Positions 51,392 through 59,782 of a DNA stretch of 64,000 bases are shown in pieces. Under the pieces are notes generated by a model that was not told the origin of the DNA, ran no database searches, and saw only the letters and a program-made list of their open reading frames with translations. Position 1 is the first letter of the stretch. Each line of letters opens with the position of its first letter. Location of the stretch: positions 1,097,421 to 1,161,420 of the forward strand of contig NZ_BMES01000002.1 of NCBI RefSeq assembly GCF_014636935.1. The letters run 5' to 3'. Both the position numbers and the translations under genes were made by a program. The DNA comes from Alsobacter metallidurans. Its GTDB lineage: Bacteria; Pseudomonadota; Alphaproteobacteria; Rhizobiales; Beijerinckiaceae.

Positions 51392-54115
51392 ATGAAAGTC
51401 GTCGTCGTCGAGTCGCCGGCCAAGGCCAAGACGATCAACAAATATCTCGGCCCGGGCTACGAGGTGATCGCCTCGTTCGGGCACATCCGCGACCTGCCGC
51501 CCAAGGATGGCTCCGTCGATCCCGAGCAGGATTTCAACATGCTTTGGGAGATCGAGGCCAAGGCGTCCAAGCGCGTCTCCGAGATCGCCAGCGCCGTGAA
51601 GGGCTCCGAGCGCCTGATCCTCGCCACCGACCCGGATCGTGAGGGCGAGGCCATTTCGTGGCACATCCTCGAGGCCCTGAAGGCCCGCCGGGTGCTGAAG
51701 GACGTCCCGATCGAGCGCGTCACATTCAACGCCATCACCAAGGACGCCGTGAAGGAGGCGATGGCCAACCCGCGGCAGATCGACCAGGCGCTGGTGGACG
51801 CCTATCTGGCCCGCCGCGCGCTGGACTACCTTGTCGGCTTCCGTCTCTCGCCCGTGCTGTGGCGCAAGCTGCCCGGCGCCCGCTCGGCCGGCCGCGTGCA
51901 GTCGGTCGCGCTCCGGCTCGTCTGCGATCGCGAGCGCGAGATCGAGACCTTCGTGAAGCGCGAGTACTGGTCCCTGGTCGCCACCTTGGCGACGCCCGCC
52001 AACGCCCTGTTCGAGGCCCGCCTCGTCGGCGCGGACGGCCGCAAGATCACCCGCCTCGACATCGGCAAGGGCGAAGAGGCCGAGGCCTTCAAGCGCGACC
52101 TAGACGTCGCCCGCTTCACGGTCGCGAACGTCGAGGCCAAGCCCGCCCGGCGCAACCCCTCCCCGCCCTTCACCACCTCGACGCTGCAGCAGGAAGCCAG
52201 CCGCAAGCTCGGCATGGCCCCGGCCCGCACCATGCAGGTGGCGCAGCGCCTCTATGAAGGCGCGGACATCGGCGGCGAGACCGTCGGCCTCATCACCTAT
52301 ATGCGTACCGACGGCGTCGACATGGCGCCCGAGGCGATCGCGTCGGCCCGCAAGACCATCGCCAAGGAATATGGCGACCGTTACGTGCCGAGCGTCCCGC
52401 GCAAATACGCCACCAAGCAAAAGAACGCCCAGGAAGCGCACGAGGCCGTGCGTCCCACCGACATGGGCCGCCTGCCCTCGCAGGTGGCCAGGTTCCTGGA
52501 GCCCGAGCAGGCCAAGCTTTACGAGCTGATCTGGATCCGCACCGTCGCCAGCCAGATGGAGTCGGCCGAACTCGAGCGCACCACGGTCGACATCACGGCG
52601 AACGCCGGCGGCAAGACGCTCGAGCTGCGCGCCACCGGCCAAGTGGTGAAGTTCGACGGCTTCCTGAAGCTTTACCAGGAAGGCAAGGACGACGAAGGCG
52701 ACGACGAGGACTCGCGCCGCTTGCCGCCCATGAAGAGCGGCGACGACCTCCGCAAGGAGAAGATCGAGGCCAACCAGCATTTCACCGAGCCGCCGCCGCG
52801 CTATTCGGAAGCCTCGCTGGTGAAGCGCATGGAAGAGCTCGGCATCGGCCGGCCCTCCACCTACGCGTCCACGCTCGCGGTGTTGAAGGACCGCGAATAC
52901 GTCCGCATCGACAAGAAGCGCCTCCACGCGGAGGACAAGGGCATGCTGGTGACGGCGTTCCTGGAGAGCTTCTTCGACCGCTACGTGGAATACGACTTCA
53001 CGGCGAGCCTGGAAGGCGACCTCGACCGCATCTCCAACAGCGAGATCGACTGGAAGGAGGTGCTGCGACGCTTCTGGAAGGACTTTTCGGCCGCGCTGGA
53101 CGGCACCAAGGAGCTGCGCGTCAGCGAGGTTCTGGATTCCCTGAACGAGATCATGGGCCCGCACATCTTCCCGCCGAAGGCGGACGGCGGCGACCCGCGG
53201 CTCTGCCCCACCTGCCATGCGGGCCAGCTTTCGCTGAAGCTCGGCAAGTTCGGCGCCTTCATCGGCTGCTCGAACTATCCGGAGTGCAAATACACCCGCC
53301 AGCTCTCGGCCGGCGGCCAGGATGGCGAAGCCTCCTCGGCGGATGGCGGCGTCGGCGGCGTGAAAACGCTCGGCCAGGACCCCGCGACGGGCCTCGACGT
53401 CACCCTGCGCGACGGCCGTTTCGGCGCCTATGTGCAGCTCGGCGAGGGCGAGAAGCCCAAGCGCCAGACCATCCCGAAGGGCACCCCGCGCGACGCGATC
53501 GACCTCGATTTCGCCGTGTCGCTGCTGTCGCTCCCGCGTGAAGTCGCGAAGCACCCGACCTCGGGCGAGCCCATTCTGGCCAGCATCGGCCGGTTCGGGC
53601 CCTATGTGCAGCACGGCAAGGTCTACGCCAATATCGGCAAGGACGACGACGTCCTCACCATCGGGGCCAACCGGGCCATCGACCTCATCGTCGCCAAGGA
53701 AAGCGGCGCCGGCCGCTTCAGCCGGGGCGCCGCGGCGGCGGGCCGGGCCATCGGCGACCATCCGGACGGCGGGCCGGTCACCGTGCACGACGGCAAGTAC
53801 GGCCCCTACGTGAAGCACGGCTCCGTGAACGCCACCCTGCCCAAGACGATGGCGGCCGAGGCCGTCACGCTCGAGCAGGCCCTGGAGCTCATCGCCGCCC
53901 GCGCGGCCGCGGCGCCGCCGAAAAAGGGCGCCAAAAAGGCCGCCGGCGCCAAGAAGCCGGCCGCCAAGGCTTCAGCTTCGAAGGCTTCGGCTTCGAAGGC
54001 TTCCGCCACAAAGGCGGCGCCCGGCGCCAAGCCCCCCGCCAAGGCCAAAGCCGCCGCGAAAGCCAAGGCCCCCGCCAAAGCCGCCGCCCCGGCCAAGCGC
54101 AAAGCCGCCGGCTAA
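51392..54115 (+). CDS. topA: DNA topoisomerase I
   Basis: A 907-residue type IA topoisomerase. The Toprim domain has VVVESPAKAKTINKYLG and the acidic triad in ATDPDREGEAISWHI. The active-site Tyr is in GLITYMRTDGV. One zinc ribbon (CPTCHAGQL...CSNYPEC) is followed by repeated GRFGxYVQxG C-terminal modules. The last 60 residues are Lys/Ala/Pro-rich repeats (KASASKASATKAAPG), which probably hold DNA. It relaxes negative supercoils. Confidence 0.97.
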   Translation: MKVVVVESPAKAKTINKYLGPGYEVIASFGHIRDLPPKDGSVDPEQDFNMLWEIEAKASKRVSEIASAVKGSERLILATDPDREGEAISWHILEALKARRVLKDVPIERVTFNAITKDAVKEAMANPRQIDQALVDAYLARRALDYLVGFRLSPVLWRKLPGARSAGRVQSVALRLVCDREREIETFVKREYWSLVATLATPANALFEARLVGADGRKITRLDIGKGEEAEAFKRDLDVARFTVANVEAKPARRNPSPPFTTSTLQQEASRKLGMAPARTMQVAQRLYEGADIGGETVGLITYMRTDGVDMAPEAIASARKTIAKEYGDRYVPSVPRKYATKQKNAQEAHEAVRPTDMGRLPSQVARFLEPEQAKLYELIWIRTVASQMESAELERTTVDITANAGGKTLELRATGQVVKFDGFLKLYQEGKDDEGDDEDSRRLPPMKSGDDLRKEKIEANQHFTEPPPRYSEASLVKRMEELGIGRPSTYASTLAVLKDREYVRIDKKRLHAEDKGMLVTAFLESFFDRYVEYDFTASLEGDLDRISNSEIDWKEVLRRFWKDFSAALDGTKELRVSEVLDSLNEIMGPHIFPPKADGGDPRLCPTCHAGQLSLKLGKFGAFIGCSNYPECKYTRQLSAGGQDGEASSADGGVGGVKTLGQDPATGLDVTLRDGRFGAYVQLGEGEKPKRQTIPKGTPRDAIDLDFAVSLLSLPREVAKHPTSGEPILASIGRFGPYVQHGKVYANIGKDDDVLTIGANRAIDLIVAKESGAGRFSRGAAAAGRAIGDHPDGGPVTVHDGKYGPYVKHGSVNATLPKTMAAEAVTLEQALELIAARAAAAPPKKGAKKAAGAKKPAAKASASKASASKASATKAAPGAKPPAKAKAAAKAKAPAKAAAPAKRKAAG

Positions 54116-54146
54116 AGCGCCCGTCCCCAGCGCCTCGCCGTGCGCG

Positions 54147-54185
54147 TCCCTCTCCCGCTTGCGGGAGAGGGGCAGGGGTGAGGGC
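54147..54185. repeat. Short CCCTCTCCCG hairpin repeat
   Basis: CCCTCTCCCGC and GCGGGAGAGGG form a hairpin, followed by GGGGTGAGGGCG. It is a relative of the repeat at 42.4 kb and lies 31 bases after topA, where it may end transcription. Confidence 0.6.
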
Positions 54186-54208
54186 GTTCGTGCGCCTGCA
54201 TCTCGCCG

Positions 54209-54313
54209 CCATTGCGAGCGACAGCGAAGCAATCCAGCTAACGCCGGGCGCTACGCCCGGCGCCGTAGCTACTTCCAACCATCTGGATTGCTTCGCTGCG
54301 CTCGCAATGACGG
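54209..54313. repeat. Palindromic dispersed repeat (type B)
   Basis: CATTGCGAGCG..AGCGAAGCAATCCAG at the left is the reverse complement of CTGGATTGCTTCGCT..CGCTCGCAATG at the right, with an internal GCCGGGCG/CGCCCGGC hairpin. A second full copy is at 54,856-54,938 and a half copy at 40,177. Confidence 0.85.
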
Positions 54314-54384
54314 CGAGGCGCTTCATGGTCGTGCACGTCCCTCTCCCGGGGGGAGAGAGCACGCCCGCAGTATGAAAATAATCC

Positions 54385-54826
54385 TTGACATTCCGCCTCC
54401 TTTCCCGCACCCTGCGCCTACTCTCGACCCAGGGAGGGGACGCTTCCGGAGCGGTCCGTTGCGGGGTCGGGGCGCGGCGCCTGCGCGGGTGGGGACACCG
54501 GACCCACCCTCCCGGGAGGCCTTTCCGGAGCGGCCGGACGGCGGGTTCGAGGGGTAACAGCCTCGGCCGACCCAAAGTCCGGCAGTCAGCCCGCCCGCCC
54601 CACACTACGGTGGGGCCGTGGACGCGGCCACCTTAACACCCTCGCGGTTGCTGCCCCCAAGGAGCGACCACGAGGAAGGAGCGCGGGTCGGAAAGGTTCA
54701 AAATCGCCGGTCGCGGGGCGTCGGCCCGTCCGAACCCTACGCGTAAAACCATTGATGGGCCGGCGCCTCGCGGCGCCCCTCCACCAGCTTGCCTCACCTC
54801 CGCGCGAACGGAGAACGCGGAGCCAT
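54385..54826 (+). ncRNA. Candidate structured non-coding RNA, unidentified
   Basis: About 440 bases between topA and rnr with no believable gene. TTGACA at 54,385 resembles a strong -35 box; the -10 is poor. Several stable stems follow: GGGTGGG/CCCACCC (54,487-54,509), CCGGAC/GTCCGG (54,534-54,582), GCCCCAC/GTGGGGC (54,597-54,616) and a GGCGCC hairpin near 54,770. The sequence is not repeat-like. It lacks marks of tmRNA, RNase P RNA, SRP RNA or 6S RNA that I could find. Strand is guessed from the -35 box. A decayed gene or GC-rich spacer cannot be excluded. Confidence 0.3.
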
Positions 54827-54855
54827 GCCTGCAGCCAAAGCCCGAAACTCTCGGC

Positions 54856-54938
54856 CGTCATTGCGAGCGCAGCGAAGCAATCCAGCCTAACAGCCGGGCC
54901 TTAGACTGGATTGCTTCGCCTCCGGCTCGCAATGACGG
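54856..54938. repeat. Palindromic dispersed repeat (type B)
   Basis: CGTCATTGCGAGCGCAGCG..GCAATCCAG at the left mirrors CTGGATTGCTTCGCC..GGCTCGCAATGACG at the right. Second complete copy of the element at 54,209. Confidence 0.85.
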
Positions 54939-54957
54939 GGAGCTTGCTGCACCCGTC

Positions 54958-55084
54958 CGCCCTCATCCCCGGCGGCGCGCAGCGCCGGGAAGGGGATCCA
55001 GGGGATGGGGTGGACACTCAGGCCTTGACCCCTGGATTCGCTTCCCCTCCGCGGCTGCGCCGCTCCGGCCGGGGATGACGGCGG
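54958..55084. repeat. Palindromic dispersed repeat (type A)
   Basis: CTCATCCCCGGCGG, GGGAAGGGGATCCAGGGG on the left mirror CCCCTGGATTCGCTTCCCC and GGCCGGGGATGACGGC on the right, so about 125 bases can fold into one hairpin. The same element occurs at 57,558, on the other side of rnr. Confidence 0.85.
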
Positions 55085-55190
55085 GAAAGCGCGCACGTAA
55101 GCCTCGCCGCCGCCGATGCGCCAACGCCGCGCCTGCCCTTGCCAAAAACTTCCGATGGAACTTCCGCCCCGGAAACCCCATGTATAACGG

Positions 55191-57536
55191 GTGAAACCTT
55201 CGCCAGAGAGCCGGACCGACCCAGTGCCCAAAGACCCCCACGCCATGAAGGGCGGCGACCGCCTCCCCTCCAAGGAGGACCTCGTCGCCTTCATCAAGTC
55301 CGAGGGCGAGCTGGGCAACAAGGTCGGCAAGCGCGAGATCGCGCGCGCGTTCTCGATCAAGGGCGACGCCCGCATCGCCCTGAAGGCGCTGTTGAAGGAG
55401 TTGCAGGACGACGGCGCCCTGAAGAGCCGGGGCAAGTCGCTCGCCAAGGCGGGCGCGCTGCCGCCCGTGATGCTGGCCGACATCACCGGCCGCGACCGCG
55501 ATGGCGAGCTCGTGGCCGCGCCCGTGGAGTGGGACGAGGAGGACCTCGGCCCCACCCCGCGCATCACGATCCATCTGCCGCGCAAGCCCAAGCCCGGCCT
55601 CAAGGTCCCTGGCGTCGGCGACCGCGCGCTCGTGCGCCTGTCACCCGATCGCGAGGGCGGCGGCAGCTATGTGGGCCGCATCGTCAAGGTTCTAGACAAG
55701 GCGCAGGCCGCCGTGATCGGCGTGTTCCGCTCCATGCCGGGCGGCGGCGGCCGGCTCGCGCCGGTGGACAAGAAGGCGCAGGGCCGCGAGATCCCGATTC
55801 CGCCCGGCGACGAGAATGGCGCGCAGGACGGCGATCTCGTCTCGGTGGCGATCACCAAGCTGGGCCGCTTCGGCGCCACGGTCGCGAAGGTGCGCGAGAA
55901 GCTGGGCTCGCTGAAAAGCGAGAAGGCCATCAGCATGGTGGCGATCTTCACGCACGGCATTCCGAACCAGTTCCCGCAGTCCGTGCTGGACGAGGCCGCC
56001 AAGGCCGAGCCCGCCAAGCTTGGCCCGCGCGAGGACTGGCGCGACCTGCCGCTGATCACCATCGACCCGGCCGACGCCAAGGACCACGACGACGCCGTCC
56101 ATGCCGAGGCTGACCCGGATGACAAGAACCCGGGCGGCTTCATCGTCCACGTCGCCATCGCGGACGTCGCCGCCTATGTGCGGCCCGACACGCCGCTGGA
56201 CCGCGAGGCGCTGCTGCGCGGCAATTCGGTTTATTTCCCCGACCGCGTCGTCCCGATGCTGCCCGAGCGCATCTCCAACGACCTCTGCTCGCTGCGCCCG
56301 CTGGAAGACCGCCCGGCCCTCGCCGTCCGCATCGTGCTCGCCGCCGATGGCCGCAAGCTGCGCCACAGCTTTCACCGCGTGCTGATGCGCTCGGCCGCCA
56401 AGCTCTCTTACCAGCAGGCGCAGGCAGCCATCGACGGCCAGGCCGACGACCTCACCGCCCCGCTGCTGGAGCCGATCCTCCGGCCGCTCTGGGCCGCCTA
56501 TCATTGCGCCACCCGCGCCCGCAACGAGCGCGGCCCGCTGGAGCTCGACCTCCCCGAGCGCAAGATCCTGCTGAAGCCCGACGGCACGGTCGACAAGGTG
56601 GTCTCGCCCGAGCGCCTCGACGCCCACAAGCTGATCGAGGAGTTCATGATCCTCGCCAACGTGGCTGCCGCCGAGACGCTGGAAGCCAAGAAGACCCCCC
56701 TGCTCTACCGCGCCCATGACGAGCCGACGCTGGAAAAGATGCGCGGGCTCGGCGAGGTGCTGGCCTCCATCGGCATCAAGCTCACCGCGCAGGGCGCCCT
56801 GCGGCCGGAGTTCTTCAACCGCATCCTCAAGCGCGTGGAAGGCTCCGAGCACCAGACGCTGATCAACGAGGTTGTGCTGCGCTCCCAGGCGCAGGCCGAG
56901 TACACGGCCGAGAACTACGGCCATTTCGGCCTCAACCTTCGCCGCTACGCGCATTTCACCTCGCCGATCCGCCGCTACGCCGACCTGATCGTCCACCGGG
57001 CCCTGATCCGCGCGCTGGGACTCGGCCGCGACGGCCTGCCGGATTCCACCATCCCGGACCTGCCCGAGATCGCCGCCAAGATCTCGGCCGCCGAGCGCCG
57101 CGCCATGGCGGCCGAGCGCGAGACCAACGACCGGCTGATCGCGCATTTCTTGGTCGACAAGGTCGGGGCGGAATTCTCCGGCCGCATCGCCGGCGTCACC
57201 CGGGCGGGCCTGTTCGTAAAGCTGGCCGACACGGGCGCGGACGGCTTTGTCCCGGCCTCCACCATCGGGGCGGACTACTACCGCTACGACGAGGCCCTGC
57301 ACGCGCTGGTCGGCGACCGCAGCGGCGAGACCTACCGGCTGGGCGATCAGGTTCAGGTGAAGCTCGTGGAAGCCGCCCCGCTGGCCGGCGCGCTGCGCTT
57401 CGAGATGCTGTCCGAAGGCCGCGAGGGAAGCGCCCGCGGTCGCCGCGGCCGCTCCGCCCCACGCCCCTTCGTCCGCACCGCCGAGCGCCCCGAAGGCGGC
57501 GCCCGCCGCAAGGGAACCGCCAAGGTGCGGCGATGA
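55191..57536 (+). CDS. rnr: Ribonuclease R
   Basis: A protein of about 781 residues. The N-terminal HTH-like domain (LVAFIKSEGELGNKVGKREI) and cold-shock part precede the RNB catalytic domain, whose Asp cluster is DPADAKDHDDAVHAE and which includes FPDRVVPMLPERISNDLCSL (in parts) and SPIRRYADLIVHRAL. An S1 domain (FSGRIAGVTRAGLFVKL) and a basic tail (GRRGRSAPRPF) follow. It degrades structured RNA 3' to 5'. GTGs at 55191 and 55224 and an ATG at 55245 are possible starts; none has a strong ribosome-binding site. Confidence 0.95.
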   Translation: MKPSPESRTDPVPKDPHAMKGGDRLPSKEDLVAFIKSEGELGNKVGKREIARAFSIKGDARIALKALLKELQDDGALKSRGKSLAKAGALPPVMLADITGRDRDGELVAAPVEWDEEDLGPTPRITIHLPRKPKPGLKVPGVGDRALVRLSPDREGGGSYVGRIVKVLDKAQAAVIGVFRSMPGGGGRLAPVDKKAQGREIPIPPGDENGAQDGDLVSVAITKLGRFGATVAKVREKLGSLKSEKAISMVAIFTHGIPNQFPQSVLDEAAKAEPAKLGPREDWRDLPLITIDPADAKDHDDAVHAEADPDDKNPGGFIVHVAIADVAAYVRPDTPLDREALLRGNSVYFPDRVVPMLPERISNDLCSLRPLEDRPALAVRIVLAADGRKLRHSFHRVLMRSAAKLSYQQAQAAIDGQADDLTAPLLEPILRPLWAAYHCATRARNERGPLELDLPERKILLKPDGTVDKVVSPERLDAHKLIEEFMILANVAAAETLEAKKTPLLYRAHDEPTLEKMRGLGEVLASIGIKLTAQGALRPEFFNRILKRVEGSEHQTLINEVVLRSQAQAEYTAENYGHFGLNLRRYAHFTSPIRRYADLIVHRALIRALGLGRDGLPDSTIPDLPEIAAKISAAERRAMAAERETNDRLIAHFLVDKVGAEFSGRIAGVTRAGLFVKLADTGADGFVPASTIGADYYRYDEALHALVGDRSGETYRLGDQVQVKLVEAAPLAGALRFEMLSEGREGSARGRRGRSAPRPFVRTAERPEGGARRKGTAKVRR

Positions 57537-57557
57537 CGCTCGATCGATCACCACCCT

Positions 57558-57687
57558 GCCGTCATCCCCGGCGGTCTGCGCAGCAGACCGGGAAGGGGAT
57601 CCAGGCGACTGGGCGCCGCGTCTGCCAAATGGCCCCTGGATCCCCTTCCCTTCCGCCGCTACGCGGCTCCGGCCGGGGATGACGGCG
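57558..57687. repeat. Palindromic dispersed repeat (type A)
   Basis: GCCGTCATCCCCGGCGG and GGGAAGGGGATCCAGG mirror CCTGGATCCCCTTCCC and GGCCGGGGATGACGGC. It is the second copy of the element at 54,958 and starts 22 bases after the rnr stop. Confidence 0.88.
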
Positions 57688-57728
57688 GTTTCCCGGACGA
57701 GACGAGAGATCCTGAAAACGAGAACTCC

Positions 57729-58193
57729 ATGACCCACACCCACCACTACGGCGCCGTCGCCGCCGATCCCGCTGCGCTCCCCCGGCGCGACCTCGGCCTC
57801 GCGATGCGGCGCGGCCTCAGGGGCCGCTGCCCCCATTGTGGCGAGGGCAAGCTGTTTCGCGCCTTCCTGAAGGTCGCGGATCGCTGCGACGCCTGCGGGA
57901 CGGAATATCACCACCACCGCGCCGACGACCTGCCGGCCTACATCACGATCAGCATCGTCGGCCACGTCGTGGTCGGCGGCATGCTCTATGCCGAGACCTA
58001 TGGCGACTGGCCGGTCCTCTGGCACGTCATCCTGTGGCCGCTGCTCGTGATTGCGCTGTCCTTCGCGATCATCCAGCCGATCAAGGGCGCAATCGTCGGC
58101 CTGCAATGGGCCAACCGGATGCATGGCTTCAGCGCCACGCCGGACGGCGACGACCTGCCCATCCTGCAACCGCATCGGGACCACGCCCGATGA
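57729..58193 (+). CDS. DUF983 membrane protein
   Basis: A 154-residue protein. A zinc ribbon (GRCPHCGEGKLF and CDACGTEYHHHRADD) leads into two membrane helices (ISIVGHVVVGGMLYA and VILWPLLVIALSFAII). This is the DUF983 layout, common in alphaproteobacteria; a link to cytochrome oxidase assembly has been suggested but is not shown here. The stop overlaps the NUDIX gene start. Confidence 0.9.
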   Translation: MTHTHHYGAVAADPAALPRRDLGLAMRRGLRGRCPHCGEGKLFRAFLKVADRCDACGTEYHHHRADDLPAYITISIVGHVVVGGMLYAETYGDWPVLWHVILWPLLVIALSFAIIQPIKGAIVGLQWANRMHGFSATPDGDDLPILQPHRDHAR

Positions 58194-58942
58194 CCGACGC
58201 CCTGAAAAGCGACGCGCATGTCGTCACCCTCACGAGCGCCGAGCGGGAGCGCAAGTGGCCGAATGTCCGGCCCAAGGACGCCGCCACGCTGATCCTGCTG
58301 GATCGGCAAGGCCCCTCCCCCAAGGTGCTGATGGGCCGGCGGCATCCCGGCCACAAGTTCATGCCCGGCAAGTTCGTGTTTCCGGGCGGACGCATCGAGG
58401 CTGGAGACCGCCGCATGGCGGCCGCGGGCGCGCTCGACGCCAAGGTCGAGGAGCGCCTGATGGCGCGGGTGCAGCGCGCCACGCAGGGCCGCGCGCGGGC
58501 GCTGGCGCTGGCCGCCATCCGCGAAACCTATGAGGAGACCGGCCTGCTGCTCGGCACCACCGACCACGGCGCGCCCGACGAGGCGCCCGAGGGCGTGTGG
58601 TCCGAATTCGCCGCGCACGGCGTGTTCCCCACCCTCGAGAACCTCCATTTCATCGCCCGCGCGATCACGCCGCCGCGCCGTCCCAAGCGCTTCGACACCC
58701 GCTTCTTCGCCGCCGAAGCCGCCGACATCGCGCACAAGGTCGAGGGCGTGGTGGGCCCCGACTCGGAGCTGGTCGAGCTCGTCTGGGTCGAACTCGAGGA
58801 AGCCCAGCGGCTCGACCTGCCTACCATCACGGGCGTGATCCTCAAGGAGCTCCAGACCCGCCTTGATGGCGGCCTGGCCCCCTGGATGCCGGTGCCGTTC
58901 TACTACGAGGTGCAGGGCAAGTTCCGCCGGGACGAGCTTTAG
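58190..58942 (+). CDS. NUDIX hydrolase
   Basis: A 250-residue NUDIX protein. The box is split by a long insertion: GKFVFPGGRIEAGD and, 45 residues later, ALAAIRETYEETGLLLG with the REtxEE core. The C-terminal HFIARAITPPRRPKRFDTRFF (in parts) is shared by a CoA-pyrophosphatase-like branch. Substrate uncertain. It is translationally coupled to the DUF983 gene (ATGA). Confidence 0.88.
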   Translation: MTDALKSDAHVVTLTSAERERKWPNVRPKDAATLILLDRQGPSPKVLMGRRHPGHKFMPGKFVFPGGRIEAGDRRMAAAGALDAKVEERLMARVQRATQGRARALALAAIRETYEETGLLLGTTDHGAPDEAPEGVWSEFAAHGVFPTLENLHFIARAITPPRRPKRFDTRFFAAEAADIAHKVEGVVGPDSELVELVWVELEEAQRLDLPTITGVILKELQTRLDGGLAPWMPVPFYYEVQGKFRRDEL

Positions 58943-59184
58943 TCGGGGGCGCCTCTCTCCCGCGCGGCGGCGGAGATGTCGGCGCCAGCCGACAGTGGGG
59001 CGTCGAACCCGCTTCGCGCCTTGACATCCCGGCCGCGATGCGTAGGTTGCGCGGCACACGAGGCCGGTCCCAGGACCGGCCCGCTTCTTTCATGGACACG
59101 GGTTGATGAGGGTCGAGCCCCTAGGGCTCAAACCGCCTCAAGCCGCACGCCGCGCCGGCGGCATCACGACAAGGGACGACCGCC

Positions 59185-59352
59185 ATGGCCAAGGCGACCA
59201 CCATCAAGATCAAGCTCGTGTCGACCGCCGACACCGGTTTCTTCTACGTGACGAAGAAGAACTCGCGCACGATGACCGACAAGCTGACCAAGAAGAAGTA
59301 CGATCCGGTCGCCAAGAAGCACGTCGAGTTCAAGGAAACCAAGATCAAGTGA
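59185..59352 (+). CDS. rpmG: 50S ribosomal protein L33
   Basis: A 55-residue L33: [20 protein letters not shown] and [20 protein letters not shown], without zinc-binding Cys residues. Starts at ATG 59185 and is followed 40 bases later by a strong terminator, so it ends its transcript. Confidence 0.97.
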   Translation: MAKATTIKIKLVSTADTGFFYVTKKNSRTMTDKLTKKKYDPVAKKHVEFKETKIK

Positions 59353-59392
59353 GCTGCGGCGTCTTCGGACGCCCCTCGCCTGAGACGACGAA

Positions 59393-59417
59393 GCCGCCCT
59401 GACCGGGCGGCTTTTTT
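59393..59417 (+). terminator. Rho-independent terminator of rpmG
   Basis: GCCGCCC pairs with GGGCGGC across a short loop and is followed by six Ts. Confidence 0.9.
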
Positions 59418-59523
59418 GCTGTTGGAGCCTGGATTTCGCTGTGGACAAAGGGCCGAACGGCGAAAGGCCGGTCGCCCAGAGGGCGCCGGCCGGCCAGAAT
59501 CGCGATGGCGTATCGAGAAAGGT

Positions 59524-59577
59524 GGCCGGCCGGAAATGGACCGCGAGGAGGCCACTCCGTCCATTTCCGTGCCGGCC
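59524..59577. repeat. Long inverted repeat between rpmG and pleD
   Basis: GGCCGGCCGGAAATGGAC (59,524-59,541) is nearly the reverse complement of GTCCATTTCCGTGCCGGCC (59,559-59,577), giving an 18-base stem with a 17-base loop. No T-tract follows. The rest of 59,418-59,782 shows no gene. Confidence 0.7.
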
Positions 59578-59782
59578 GAACCCCACGGGACCCAGGAGAT
59601 GCGGCGGACCTGAGCATTCCGAGGGGTAGACGTGACGAGGACCGCGACCGGAAGGTCGCCTGCACCTCGTTCCGTGCCCAGAGATTATCCCAAGCGCCGC
59701 GCTTGTCCACTGCTCCCGGAGGGTGGACCCCGTTTACTCGTCATTAAGGTAAAGGACGGGCTCTTCGGCCGCTATCGCCCGG

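Noticed and set aside
52100-53818. 572-codon minus-strand frame inside topA
   Set aside because: High GC keeps antisense frames open; topA on the plus strand has full motif support.
54385-54636. Small plus-strand ORF in the topA-rnr gap, and its minus-strand partners
   Set aside because: Arg/Gly/Pro-rich, no ribosome-binding site; stems in the DNA explain the open frames better.
54385-54826. tmRNA or RNase P RNA in the topA-rnr gap
   Set aside because: No tag-peptide codons, no tRNA-like T-arm next to the CCA-like end, and no RNase P core motifs were found.
55692-58184. 830-codon minus-strand frame across rnr and the DUF983 gene
   Set aside because: Antisense shadow of two well-supported genes, running through a dispersed repeat.
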